DNA from: Rhizobiaceae bacterium
Lineage (GTDB): Bacteria; Pseudomonadota; Alphaproteobacteria; Rhizobiales; Rhizobiaceae
Reading direction: 5' to 3'
Assembly (NCBI GenBank): GCA_023953835.1
Contig: JAMLJB010000001.1
Span: 2,170,001 to 2,234,000, forward strand
DNA length: 64,000 bases
Shown here: one piece after another, positions 1-7,481 of the stretch
Layout of the letters: every line of letters starts with the position of its first letter
Position numbering within the stretch: the stretch's first letter is position 1
Position numbers and translations under genes: made by a program
Notes under the pieces: model-generated
What the model saw: the letters and a program-made list of their open reading frames with translations, nothing else
Told to the model about the DNA's origin: nothing
Database searches by the model: none

Positions 1-2
1 CC

Positions 3-191
3 AGGCGTACCGCAGCCTTCCGAAAATCTGAAATTTCCGCGCTGGCGGCCGCATCGGGCATCGCGATTGCATCCAATCTGTTGCGCAGCAAGGCAGGTAT
101 CGGCCTTATCGCCACGCCGCTCGTGGGCTTTCTCGCCTACCAGATCATCAAGGAAAACACGCGTCGCCCGCCGCCTCCCGAGCAGGATTGA
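3..191 (+). CDS. Hypothetical membrane protein, C-terminal part only
   Basis: The reading frame is open from the left edge to a TGA, so only the last 62 residues are visible and the start lies outside the window. The visible part contains a long hydrophobic stretch rich in Ala, Ile and Leu, then a short basic, proline-rich tail ending EQD. This suits a small integral membrane protein with a cytoplasmic tail. I do not recognise a family. It reads in the same direction as the next two small genes, but the gap of about 78 bases and the hairpin in it do not prove an operon. Confidence 0.5.
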   Translation, partial: RRTAAFRKSEISALAAASGIAIASNLLRSKAGIGLIATPLVGFLAYQIIKENTRRPPPPEQD

Positions 192-236
192 AGCCGCCCG
201 GCGGAACCAAGCATTTTCCCGAGCATTGCCTTCTCG

Positions 237-255
237 AACACCGCCCAGCGGTGTT
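237..255. repeat. Perfect 7-bp hairpin in intergenic gap
   Basis: AACACCG and CGGTGTT are separated by CCCAG. The hairpin sits just upstream of the ribosome binding site of the 56-residue gene. It has no T-tract, so it could be a weak processing or pausing hairpin rather than an intrinsic terminator. Confidence 0.4.
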
Positions 256-269
256 GAAAGGAGAAGGTG

Positions 270-440
270 ATGGTTAAAATCGAACCCGAAAAAGCAAGAC
301 AGGGACGTCGTGGCCAGCACATGCTGGTCGTGTTGCTCGTCGGTCTCGCGCTCGCCGTGATCGCATGGTTCGGGCTCGAGTTCTACGGCGAGAAAATCGA
401 TGCATCGACTCCGGTCGAGCAATCTCAGGGATCTCAATAA
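270..440 (+). CDS. Small single-pass membrane protein, 56 aa
   Basis: A 56-codon gene starting at an ATG preceded by GGAGAAGG at ideal spacing. Residues 1-17 are charged and basic, residues about 18-38 form one transmembrane helix (LVVLLVGLALAVIAW core), and the rest is a short acidic/polar tail. The positive-inside rule predicts a cytoplasmic N terminus. The coding call rests on the strong ribosome binding site and the clean membrane-protein pattern. No family or function is recognised. It lies between another small membrane protein and a secreted PRC-barrel protein. Confidence 0.55.
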   Translation: MVKIEPEKARQGRRGQHMLVVLLVGLALAVIAWFGLEFYGEKIDASTPVEQSQGSQ

Positions 441-542
441 CCCGGAAAACTTCGGAACCCACAAGGGAGTCCGACGTTGGTCATACACGCCGCCCGGTTA
501 TTCGTTGAAGGTCGGGCAACGATTTACAGAAGGGAGACGACT

Positions 543-1091
543 ATGTTTCGCAAATTGCTTTTGACCACCGCTGTCGCTTCGCTGGTTGCCGGCGGAGCTT
601 TCGCACAGGAACAGACCGCGCCCGCCGCGCCGATGCCGGCAGTGCCCGCTGAAACGACCCAGCCTGCCGCCGAGGCCCCGGCTATGAAGGCCGACGGGCT
701 GCTGGCAGCCAATATCATCGGCGAGAGCGTCTATAACGGAACCGGCGACGATGCCGAGAAGATCGGTGACGTCAGCGATCTGGTGATCGATCCCAATGGC
801 ATGGTGAAATCCATGGTGGTTGGTGTCGGCGGCTTCCTCGGAGTCGGCCAGAAGGACGTTGAGGTGGACTACAAGTCCGCTGAATGGACCGAACGAAATG
901 GTGATCGCTGGATCGTCATGGCGATGACCAAGGACCAGTTGCAGGCGCTGCCGGAGTTCGACCGGACGCCATATGACCCGACGCCTCCGGCGACAACGGG
1001 CAGCACGACGACTGCGCCTGCTCCGGCGGACAATATGACGACGCCGCCGGCCGCTGCGCCGGCTACGCAGGAACCGCAGCCGGCTAACTAA
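543..1091 (+). CDS. Secreted PRC-barrel domain protein
   Basis: A 182-residue protein. Residues 1-21 are a signal peptide (basic start, hydrophobic core, AFA-Q cleavage site). A low-complexity Ala/Pro/Thr linker follows, then a PRC-barrel-like domain at about residues 52-140 with the GESVYNGTGDDAEKIGDV and DLVIDPNG elements typical of the family. A Pro/Thr/Ala tail ends the protein. Related exported PRC-barrel proteins in rhizobia are common and mostly uncharacterised. PRC barrels generally mediate protein or small-molecule contacts. The ATG at 543 is preferred over an upstream in-frame TTG at 477 because it directly precedes the signal peptide and has AGAAGGGAGA in front of it. A strong terminator follows the stop. 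Confidence 0.85.
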   Translation: MFRKLLLTTAVASLVAGGAFAQEQTAPAAPMPAVPAETTQPAAEAPAMKADGLLAANIIGESVYNGTGDDAEKIGDVSDLVIDPNGMVKSMVVGVGGFLGVGQKDVEVDYKSAEWTERNGDRWIVMAMTKDQLQALPEFDRTPYDPTPPATTGSTTTAPAPADNMTTPPAAAPATQEPQPAN

Positions 1092-1112
1092 ACAATCTGC
1101 AAGCTCCAGTTG

Positions 1113-1141
1113 AGGCCGGCCCAGTGCCGGCCTCTTTTTTT
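1113..1141 (+). terminator. Rho-independent terminator after PRC-barrel gene
   Basis: A perfect 8-bp GC-rich stem (AGGCCGGC / GCCGGCCT) with loop CCAGT is followed by seven T. It ends the rightward PRC-barrel transcript. The T-tract runs into the stop codon of the convergent hydrolase gene. Confidence 0.9.
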
Positions 1142-2687
1142 ATCGCCATCCGGAACGCCAGCTCGGCGCGGCAAAGCTTCCGGCGACGCCTGTTTCGGTC
1201 AATTCGCTCAATGCGAGCGACTGGTCCAGATGTTCCGCGCGCCAAGACAGCAATTGCTCGGCGAAGTCCAGCCGCAGGCTGGCGAGTGCAGGGTCCCTTG
1301 CGCGGTCGACGAGTTCGTCGGGGTCGTCGTTTAGATCGAACAGCAGCGGCGGAAGCCCGCCTCCGAAATGCACATATTTGTATCTTTCCGTGCGCAGCAC
1401 AGCGAGGTTGCATTGGCGGGGGTTCAGGCCGAACGGCTGGTTCTTCTCGCCCTTCGCGATTGCGCGAAAATCAAACTCCCAATGCGCCGCCGTGCGCCAG
1501 TCAGCAGGGGGCTTGCCGGTCAGGAACGGCTTCAGAGATTGGCCGTCGAGATGATCGGGCGCTATGCCGCCGAGCAGTTCGATCATGGTGGGCATCAGGT
1601 CGACCGCTTCGGTGAACTGGTCGACCGTCGCCCTGCTTCGGCCAAAGGGTGTGCGAATGATAAGCGGGAGATGGTAGCTCTGGTCGAAATAGCCGCCCTT
1701 GCCCAGCATATAGTGGTCGCCCATCATCTCCGCATGGTCGGAGGTGAGCACAATGATCGTGTTTTGCCATTCGCCGCTTTGCTTCAACGTGTTCCAGATG
1801 CGCCCAAGCTGATCGTCGACCTCTGAGATCATCCCGAAATAGATGGACCGGATGATGCGGAATTCATCCTCGGACAGGTTTCGCACCTTGCCTTTATGTC
1901 CCGGCAGGAATTTCGATCGCTTCTGCTTGTCCAGCTCATGCTTGAGATAGGGATGCGAACGCGCTTCCTGTTTCCATGTCGGCGCACGGCGGAATGCCGG
2001 ACCGTCCGACGGGTCGTAGAGCGTGTTGAACGGCTCCGGTGCGATGAAGGGCGGGTGCGGGCTGAGATATGAGATATGCGCAAGCCAGGGTCCGTCCTGC
2101 TCCGAGTGCCATCGCAGGAACTCCCCGGTGAGAAATGCGGCGGGCGTCTGCTCGCGCGTATAGATCGGCGGGGCCTTGGAAACCGTTGCGACGTCGCCGT
2201 TTGCCGGGCGATGGATGTCGGGAAACACGGCGTCGGTTTTGACACCCTGCATGGCCAGCCAGGACAGCCACTGCCTTTGATGCTCCGGCAGGAGCTGGCG
2301 CGCCGTAAACCCCGGCAGCACACCTTCATAGGAACGCAGGACCGGGTCGCCGGGGGCGAAAAAGCGCGGATCGGGCGAAACATCCGTATAACCGAACAGC
2401 GTCGGCTCATAGCCAAGGGCGCGCGCTGCCTGCGCGATGGTGCCGTGGCGGGCATCCAGCGGCGTACCGTTTCGGCAGACGCGATTGTTCATCTGGTAGA
2501 GGCCGGTATAGATGCAAGCGCGCGCGGGCGAGCAGGGCGCTGCCCCCGCATAGTGCCTGCGAAACAGCACGCCTTCGCCCGCCAGCGCGTCGGCATTCGG
2601 CGTGCGTACGACCGGATGGCCTGCTGCGGACAGGCAGTCGCCGCGCCACTGGTCGCATGTGATGAAAAGCAGGTTGGGCCGCGCCAT
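1140..2687 (-). CDS. Sulfatase-superfamily enzyme, phosphonate monoester hydrolase/phosphodiesterase type
   Basis: A 515-residue alkaline-phosphatase-superfamily hydrolase. The N terminus carries the metal-binding CDQWRGD segment. Residues 51-56 read PCSPAR, the C-x-P-x-R signature whose Cys is converted to formylglycine in type I sulfatases and phosphonate monoester hydrolases. A second metal motif, SDHAEMMGDH, lies in the C-terminal half. The stretch after the nucleophile (IYTGLYQMNNR, then GTPLDAR) resembles rhizobial and Burkholderia phosphonate monoester hydrolases more than arylsulfatases, so cleavage of phosphonate or phosphate esters is the best guess and sulfate esters are possible. 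No signal peptide is seen, so it is probably cytoplasmic. The ATG at 2687 has GGGAG at good spacing. Longer in-frame starts at 2714 and 2768 exist. Confidence 0.82.
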   Translation of the reverse strand: MARPNLLFITCDQWRGDCLSAAGHPVVRTPNADALAGEGVLFRRHYAGAAPCSPARACIYTGLYQMNNRVCRNGTPLDARHGTIAQAARALGYEPTLFGYTDVSPDPRFFAPGDPVLRSYEGVLPGFTARQLLPEHQRQWLSWLAMQGVKTDAVFPDIHRPANGDVATVSKAPPIYTREQTPAAFLTGEFLRWHSEQDGPWLAHISYLSPHPPFIAPEPFNTLYDPSDGPAFRRAPTWKQEARSHPYLKHELDKQKRSKFLPGHKGKVRNLSEDEFRIIRSIYFGMISEVDDQLGRIWNTLKQSGEWQNTIIVLTSDHAEMMGDHYMLGKGGYFDQSYHLPLIIRTPFGRSRATVDQFTEAVDLMPTMIELLGGIAPDHLDGQSLKPFLTGKPPADWRTAAHWEFDFRAIAKGEKNQPFGLNPRQCNLAVLRTERYKYVHFGGGLPPLLFDLNDDPDELVDRARDPALASLRLDFAEQLLSWRAEHLDQSLALSELTETGVAGSFAAPSWRSGWR

Positions 2688-2753
2688 CGATCCACTCCCA
2701 AGGGACGCAGCCATCGAACGCGATTCCCGGTCCAAGACAAGATGATCTATTGA

Positions 2754-2777
2754 TGAACGATATCTCAATGTCGTTCA
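2754..2777. promoter_or_regulatory. Perfect inverted repeat, putative operator in divergent promoter
   Basis: TGAACGA-N10-TCGTTCA is a perfect 7-bp inverted repeat spanning 24 bp. It lies about 67 bp upstream of the hydrolase start and about 97 bp upstream of the dioxygenase start, in the only divergent promoter region between them. The size and symmetry fit a TetR- or MarR-type dimeric repressor site. No regulator gene is adjacent. Confidence 0.5.
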
Positions 2778-2873
2778 CAAAACGGCGACAGTCTATCGTC
2801 GGGTGAGGGACTTTTCATTCGGGGCCGCCGGGACGACATTTCGGGCAACACAGAAATCCGAAGGGAGTTCATC

Positions 2874-3803
2874 ATGTTGGACCAGATCAAAGGGCTGCAT
2901 CACGTAACCTCGATGGCGTCGGATGCGCGCTCGAACAACCGTTTCTTCACGCACACGCTCGGCCTGCGCAGGGTCAAGCAGACGGTCAATTTCGATGCGC
3001 CGGATGTCTATCATCTCTACTATGGCGATGAGAAAGGCACGCCCGGCAGCGTCATGACCTATTTTCCGTTTCCGAATATCGGCCGTGCCCGCAGGGGCGT
3101 CGGCGAGGTGGGCACAACGGCGTTTTCGGTCCCGCAGGGAACGCTGGGATATTGGGAGGAAAGACTCAAAGCCAAAAGTGCCGGGCAGGTGCAGCGCGAT
3201 GAACGCTTCGGTCAGTCACGGCTTACATTCGAGGGGCCGGACCATGATTCATTCGCGCTTGTCGAAAGCACGGACGGTCGCGAGCCGTGGACCGGCGGCG
3301 ATGTCCCGTCTGACGAAGCCATACGCGGCTTCCATTCGGTGTCGATGCGGTTGCGTGACGATGGCCGCATGGCTGAGTTGCTGAAGTTCATGGGCTATCA
3401 GGAGTCCGAAAAATCGGGTCAGGTCACGCGCTTCATCATGCCTGACGGCAATGGCGCGGGCATTGTCGATGTGGAAACCATTCCCGGCGCGCCGTTCGCG
3501 GACCTCGGGGCGGGCTCCGTGCACCATGTCGCCTTTGCGGTGAAAGACCGCGCCGACCAGCTTGCGGTGCGCAAGGCGCTCATGGATACGGGCTATCAGG
3601 TGACGCCGGTGATCGACCGCGACTATTTCTGGGCGATCTATTTCCGCACGCCCGGCGGCGTGTTGTTCGAAGTCGCCACCAACGAGCCCGGCTTCGACCG
3701 CGACGAGGACAGCGCGCATCTCGGCGAGGCGCTGAAGCTCCCGGCGCAGCACGCGCATCTGCGGCCGTATCTCGAAAAGCACCTTGAGCCTCTGGAGGCG
3801 TAG
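2874..3803 (+). CDS. Ring-cleaving extradiol-type dioxygenase, VOC/glyoxalase fold (MhqO-like)
   Basis: A 309-residue protein with two vicinal-oxygen-chelate modules. Residues about 6-130 start GLHHVTSMASDA, and residues about 150-290 carry FHSVSMR and, further on, HHVAFAVKDR. The likely metal ligands are the His near residue 9, the His in VHHVAF and the Glu in GVLFEVAT. It resembles the MhqO/LinE group, which opens hydroquinone-type rings after quinone stress. The ATG has AAGGGAG in front. The gene is first of three. The next gene starts 4 bases after its stop and encodes an alpha/beta hydrolase, the same pairing as mhqO-mhqD in Firmicutes quinone resistance. The substrate is unproven. Confidence 0.85.
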   Translation: MLDQIKGLHHVTSMASDARSNNRFFTHTLGLRRVKQTVNFDAPDVYHLYYGDEKGTPGSVMTYFPFPNIGRARRGVGEVGTTAFSVPQGTLGYWEERLKAKSAGQVQRDERFGQSRLTFEGPDHDSFALVESTDGREPWTGGDVPSDEAIRGFHSVSMRLRDDGRMAELLKFMGYQESEKSGQVTRFIMPDGNGAGIVDVETIPGAPFADLGAGSVHHVAFAVKDRADQLAVRKALMDTGYQVTPVIDRDYFWAIYFRTPGGVLFEVATNEPGFDRDEDSAHLGEALKLPAQHAHLRPYLEKHLEPLEA

Positions 3804-3806
3804 GTC

Positions 3807-4433
3807 ATGAGCAAGGACAGCTATAGGCACATCGTGTCGCCCGGTTCTCCGGGCGGCCCGCTGCTGTTCGCGTTCCACGGAACCGGCGGCGACGAACACC
3901 AGCTCGTGGGTCTCGGCAAGGATCTTGTTCCGGCCGCGACGGTCGTTTCGCCGCGCGGCGACGTGTCGGAGTTCGGGGCCGCGCGGTTCTTCCGGCGCAC
4001 TGGCGAAGGCGTCTACGACATGGACGACCTTGCCCGCGCCACGCGGAAGATGCAGGGCTTCGTCGCGGCGCATGTGGCGGCGGCGAAGCCGAACGCGGTC
4101 CTGGGCATCGGCTATTCGAACGGTGCGAACATCCTTGCGGCGACGCTGTTCGCCGCGCCGGACCTGTTCGACGCGGTGGCGCTCCTGCATCCGCTGATTC
4201 CCTTTGAACCCGATGTGAAAGGAACGCTTGCGGGAAGGAAAGTGCTCATCACGGCGGGGCGGCGGGACCCGATCTGCCCGCCGCAATTGACCTCCCGGCT
4301 CGACGCGCATCTGCGTGCGCTGGGCGCCGATGTCACGCTGGACTGGCACGAAGGCGGCCACGAACTGAGGCAGAATGAATTAGAGGCGGCGCGGAGCTTT
4401 TTAGCCGGCATATCGAAGGAGACCTTGAAATGA
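3807..4433 (+). CDS. Alpha/beta hydrolase, MhqD-like carboxylesterase
   Basis: A 208-residue serine hydrolase of the dienelactone hydrolase/carboxylesterase group. Visible features are the oxyanion-hole HGTGGDE near residue 25, the nucleophile elbow GYSNGAN near residue 98, the acid AGRRDPICP near 152 and the catalytic His in HEGGHEL near 183. It probably hydrolyses an ester or lactone made by the preceding ring-cleaving dioxygenase, with detoxification of quinones or hydroquinones as the inferred role. The stop overlaps the next ATG in an ATGA, implying translational coupling. It lacks a signal peptide and is cytoplasmic. Confidence 0.85.
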   Translation: MSKDSYRHIVSPGSPGGPLLFAFHGTGGDEHQLVGLGKDLVPAATVVSPRGDVSEFGAARFFRRTGEGVYDMDDLARATRKMQGFVAAHVAAAKPNAVLGIGYSNGANILAATLFAAPDLFDAVALLHPLIPFEPDVKGTLAGRKVLITAGRRDPICPPQLTSRLDAHLRALGADVTLDWHEGGHELRQNELEAARSFLAGISKETLK

Positions 4434-4720
4434 CGAACGAGATCAAGCTCGACGAAACCGATACGAAGGGGCGCTACTGGCTGCGCGGGGAAGATGGCTC
4501 CGAAGCCGAGATGACGTTTACGAAAAGCGGCGCAAGCACCATCATCATCGACCATACGCTGGTGCCGGATGCGTTTCGCGGGCAGGGCGTGGGCCTGAAG
4601 CTGGTCGAGCGCGGCATTGCCGATGCCCGCGCGGCGGGCAAGAAGATAATTCCGCTCTGTCCCTTCGCCGCCGCCCAGTTCCGGCGTCACCCGGAATGGG
4701 CGGACGTGCTCAAGGGGTAG
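4430..4720 (+). CDS. YjdJ-type small GNAT N-acetyltransferase
   Basis: A 96-residue protein of the small GNAT-like family that retains only the acetyl-CoA binding half. VPDAFRGQGVGLKLVERG is the pyrophosphate loop (R/Q-x-x-G-x-G/A), and PLCPFAAAQFRRHPEW is the family's C-terminal signature. The natural acceptor is unknown for this family. It is translationally coupled to the hydrolase by a 4-base ATGA overlap and closes a three-gene operon, so acetylation of an intermediate or of a protein in the quinone/aromatic stress response is a reasonable inference. Confidence 0.85.
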   Translation: MTNEIKLDETDTKGRYWLRGEDGSEAEMTFTKSGASTIIIDHTLVPDAFRGQGVGLKLVERGIADARAAGKKIIPLCPFAAAQFRRHPEWADVLKG

Positions 4721-4726
4721 TGTTCG

Positions 4727-5662
4727 TTAGACAGCCCAGAAATAACGCACGATGTGAAAGAAGATCGGGGCCGAAAAGACCAGGCTGTCCGCGCGGTCCA
4801 TCATGCCGCCGTGACCGCCGATCAGGTGGCCCCAATCCTTCACGCCCTGATCGCGCTTGATGGCCGAGGCCACAAGTCCGCCGAGAAAGCCCATGGAGCA
4901 GGAGAGGAAGGCGATCAGCCCGGCCTGCAAAGGCGTAAACGGCGTCAGCCAGTAGAGCGCCGCGCCAAGCAGGCTGGCGCTCGCCAGCCCGCCCAGCAGT
5001 CCTTCCCATGTCTTTGACGGCGAGACGCGCGGCGCGACGGCGTGCCTGCCGAACAGCTTGCCGAATATGTACTGAAGGACGTCGCTGCCCTGTACCGTGA
5101 TCATCAGGAAGGCGACCAGCAGCAAATGGCGTCCCTCGAAGCCCGGCAGCGGTAGCGTCATCAGGGCAGGCACATGGCTCATGCAGTAGACGGAGATCAT
5201 CACCGCCCATTGTTGCGCCGCAATGCGTTCGAGGAAGTGTTCCGTATCGCCGCTGAGCGCGGTCATGGCCGGCATCAGCAGGAAGCAGTAGACGGGAATG
5301 AAAATCACGAACAGCCCGTACCATTCGCTCCACACCAGCCAGTACTGCACGGGGATGATGATGGCGAACATGCCGATCAACACCCAGTAGTCGCTGCGCC
5401 TCGTCGGGGTGAGCGTCACGAACTCGCGGAGCGAGAAGAACGAGATCAACGCGAACAGCACGACCAGCCCGTTCTTTCCGAACAGAAGCGCGAAGCCCAG
5501 AACCGCCACCATCGCCCACCAGGCATTGATGCGCTCGGTCAGGTTGGCGAGCGTCGCCGTCGGAGCCGCCGCGTGCCGGTTGAGAGCGAACGATACCGTG
5601 CTCGCGGATGCAAGGATGGCAAACAGGCCGACCGAGAGAAGTTGGTAGTCGTTCAGCATCAT
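4727..5662 (-). CDS. CDP-diglyceride synthetase (phosphatidate cytidylyltransferase), YnbB-like
   Basis: A 311-residue multi-pass membrane protein of the CdsA family. The C terminus carries the CdsA signature SAIKRD-x-GVKD-x8-GHGG-x2-DR-x-DS. Eight or so hydrophobic segments precede it. The protein would make CDP-diacylglycerol, or a related CDP-lipid, from CTP and phosphatidate. From memory, segments such as INAWWAM and FALISFFSLREF look more like E. coli YnbB than housekeeping CdsA. The start overlaps the acyltransferase stop by 4 bases, so it is the last gene of a coupled three-gene operon with an acyltransferase and a CDP-alcohol phosphotransferase. A separate housekeeping cdsA is expected elsewhere. 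Confidence 0.88.
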   Translation of the reverse strand: MMLNDYQLLSVGLFAILASASTVSFALNRHAAAPTATLANLTERINAWWAMVAVLGFALLFGKNGLVVLFALISFFSLREFVTLTPTRRSDYWVLIGMFAIIIPVQYWLVWSEWYGLFVIFIPVYCFLLMPAMTALSGDTEHFLERIAAQQWAVMISVYCMSHVPALMTLPLPGFEGRHLLLVAFLMITVQGSDVLQYIFGKLFGRHAVAPRVSPSKTWEGLLGGLASASLLGAALYWLTPFTPLQAGLIAFLSCSMGFLGGLVASAIKRDQGVKDWGHLIGGHGGMMDRADSLVFSAPIFFHIVRYFWAV

Positions 5663-6318
5663 GTGCTTCGCTTCCTACGAGGGTCGAGGGCAAGCAGCGC
5701 CTCGCGGGCGCGGGCGAGGAAGGCCGGGCGATCCTCATTCAGTTCAAGTGCGACCGGCGCGCCGAAGATGACGCGGCACAGAAGCGGCACCGGCAGGAAT
5801 TTGCCCTTGGGCAGCACGCGCGACATGTTTTCGATCCAGCAGGGCACGAGTTCCACGTCCGGCCTTGCCGTCGCGAGGTTGTAGAGACCGGAACGGAAGG
5901 GCAGCAGCGCCTGCGCATCGTCCGTATTGCGAGTGCCTTCCGGGAAGATGATGAGGGAATCGCCCTCCGCCAGCACCTGCAACATTGCCTGCATGGGATG
6001 CGGCGCGCCTTCCGACACTTTGCGCTCGATCAGCACCGTCGAAAGCAGGTCGTTCGCAATCAGGCGACGCAGCCGCGTGCTGCCCCAATAGTCCGCCGCC
6101 GCGACTGCCCGCGTGCGCGCTCGCTCGCCTCGGGGGAGGCAGGAGGCCAGCAGGATGAAATCGCCGTGGCTGGCGTGGTTCGCGTAGTAGATGCGCTGCC
6201 GGGTGGACGGCGCGCTGCCCGACCAGATCGGCCGCACTCCGGTGATAACCCATGCGAAACCTGCGAGCAGGGAACTGGTCCAGCTCTTGACGAGCTTGTT
6301 CATGTGATCGCGGAACAT
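5659..6318 (-). CDS. 1-acylglycerol-3-phosphate acyltransferase-like protein (PlsC family)
   Basis: A 219-residue acyltransferase. NHASHGD near residues 47-53 is the catalytic H-x4-D block and FPEGTR near residues 126-131 is the glycerophosphate-binding block. A hydrophobic segment at the N terminus probably anchors it to the inner membrane. It would acylate lysophosphatidate or a related acceptor, supplying substrate for the CDP-diglyceride synthetase encoded just downstream. The ATG at 6318 has GAGG at 7-base spacing. A second in-frame ATG lies five codons later. It is 10 bases from the preceding gene. Confidence 0.85.
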   Translation of the reverse strand: MFRDHMNKLVKSWTSSLLAGFAWVITGVRPIWSGSAPSTRQRIYYANHASHGDFILLASCLPRGERARTRAVAAADYWGSTRLRRLIANDLLSTVLIERKVSEGAPHPMQAMLQVLAEGDSLIIFPEGTRNTDDAQALLPFRSGLYNLATARPDVELVPCWIENMSRVLPKGKFLPVPLLCRVIFGAPVALELNEDRPAFLARAREALLALDPRRKRST

Positions 6319-6328
6319 TCGATGCGCC

Positions 6329-6952
6329 TCAAGCTGCCTGCGCGAGTGAAGCGCGGATGCGGTTTGTTACCGTTGCCGGCGACAGCAACGCCAACAGGGG
6401 AAACAGGATGGGTGCGAGATTGCCGAGCGGAACACCGAAGGCGACCAGAACCGCAATCAAGCCTAGCGCGAATGCGCGGTCGCTCTTGCCGAACGGCCCG
6501 TCATAGCGGCGCGAGGCATTGAGCGAAACGCCGAGTATCCCCGCAAATTCCGCCAGCGCGGCGGTGAGTGCGAAAGCAACCACGCCCCAGGCGGGAAACA
6601 GCGGAACAGCGGCGAAGGGCAGGATCAGCGCCCAGTCGGAAATCACGTCGCACAATTCATTGAGCACAAGGCCGATCCGCGAAGCCTGTCCGTGCTCGCG
6701 CGCCAGCATGCCGTCTATAGCGTTCAGTGCCATGCGGACCAGCAGCACCAAGGGCAGTAGCAGGAGAGCCAGCCTGCCGGACGGAAAAAGGGCGATGGCG
6801 ATGCCCGCCGCGAGCGACAGCGCAGCCGCGCCGAGCGTGACCTGATTGGCCGTTATCCCGGCAGCCGCCAATTGCCGGGTGAGCGGCCGCAGCAGTGACT
6901 GGAAAGCCGGCTTGATGTCGTAGAGCGTCGGCACATGCTCCCCCTGAGCCAT
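6329..6952 (-). CDS. CDP-alcohol phosphatidyltransferase, YnbA-like
   Basis: A 207-residue integral membrane enzyme of the CDP-alcohol phosphotransferase family, with about six hydrophobic segments. The active-site block runs from residue 77 to 102: N77-A-I-D80-G-M-L-A-R, then G94-L-V-L-N98-E-L-C-D102. The family consensus has Asp at all four positions D-x2-D-G-x2-A-R-x8-G-x3-D-x3-D, so residues 77 and 98 are Asn here. As I recall it, E. coli YnbA shows the same Asn pattern and the same TLY-x-IKP-x-FQSLLRP start. This argues for a distinct YnbA-type enzyme rather than decay. The head-group acceptor is unknown. First gene of the operon, behind two palindromic operators. Confidence 0.85.
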   Translation of the reverse strand: MAQGEHVPTLYDIKPAFQSLLRPLTRQLAAAGITANQVTLGAAALSLAAGIAIALFPSGRLALLLLPLVLLVRMALNAIDGMLAREHGQASRIGLVLNELCDVISDWALILPFAAVPLFPAWGVVAFALTAALAEFAGILGVSLNASRRYDGPFGKSDRAFALGLIAVLVAFGVPLGNLAPILFPLLALLSPATVTNRIRASLAQAA

Positions 6953-6954
6953 TT

Positions 6955-6969
6955 ATGAACCTTGTTCAT
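6955..6969. promoter_or_regulatory. Palindromic operator 1 (GAAC-N3-GTTC type)
   Basis: ATGAAC-CTT-GTTCAT is a perfect 6-3-6 palindrome immediately upstream of the YnbA-like start codon. It shares half-site and spacer length with the second palindrome, centred 33 bp further upstream. Confidence 0.5.
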
Positions 6970-6985
6970 CTGAATTGCGGCAAAA

Positions 6986-7004
6986 ATTTGAACGCCGTTC
7001 AAAT
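6986..7004. promoter_or_regulatory. Palindromic operator 2 (GAAC-N3-GTTC type)
   Basis: ATTTGAAC-GCC-GTTCAAAT is a perfect 8-3-8 palindrome upstream of the phospholipid operon. Its centre is 33 bp from operator 1, about three helical turns, so two dimers could bind on the same DNA face. A TetR-family regulator is the likeliest reader. No regulator gene is nearby. Confidence 0.55.
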
Positions 7005-7362
7005 CAGGAAGGGGTAATGCCTGCGCCGGGGAGGGGCATTGCGAGGCGCTCGCGATTTTTGGAGTGGCACTCGAAATTTCAATATGGGGTAGTTGGCGGC
7101 TTGATTGCTTCAGCACTTGATAGTGGGTGAACGAACTGGCTGCATGAAGTTTTATCGGCACACGCCAGCCGAAAGTGCCAGTAGTGTTTTGGCTGAGTGC
7201 GCGCGAATCGTTAGGCGAGTGCTCCTTCCGATCTCATGCTTGGAATGGTATGGCGGGATTGTGGACGGGCGTGTATGGGATATTTGCTAGCGCAATAAGA
7301 TTGGATCGCTCGGTGGCATTCGCCAAGCATATTGTTCAGTCCCAAGTACAAACAACCACGAC

Positions 7363-7391
7363 AGCTTGATTTGAATCTACAAATCAAAGCT
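7363..7391. repeat. Intergenic inverted repeat
   Basis: TTGATTTG-AATCTA-CAAATCAA is a perfect 8-bp stem with flanking AGC/GCT extending it through one bulge. It is AT-rich and close to the end of the leftward HARE-like gene. Function unknown. Confidence 0.4.
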
Positions 7392-7422
7392 TGACTAAAT
7401 GGCGGCTAATTGTATGATATGA

Positions 7423-7454
7423 CGAACCGAAAAGGCCGGGGGATCAGCCCGGCC
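7423..7454 (-). terminator. Rho-independent terminator of HARE-like gene
   Basis: GGCCGGG-GGATCAG-CCCGGCC forms a perfect 7-bp GC stem. On the minus strand it is followed by TTTTCGG, 28 bases after the stop codon of the leftward gene. Confidence 0.65.
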
Positions 7455-7481
7455 CTGACGTTAGGGGAAATCGTTATCTCC

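Larger units (their letters stand above)
6953..7481. other. 529-bp gene-poor region, AT-richer than neighbours
   Basis: The left end is the promoter of the phospholipid operon with its two operators. From about 7010 the sequence is visibly AT-richer and contains only short frames (for example 7105-7290 and 7175-7369, plus strand) without codon bias, homology or ribosome binding sites, so I do not call genes. An imperfect hairpin (TTGATTTG / CAAATCAA, 7363-7391) and a terminator (7423-7454) occupy the right end. Composition suggests sequence acquired horizontally or left by past rearrangement. Confidence 0.6.

Noticed and set aside
7105..7369. Two short plus-strand frames in the gene-poor region
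   Set aside because: No ribosome binding site, no recognisable pattern, and overlapping each other in different frames.
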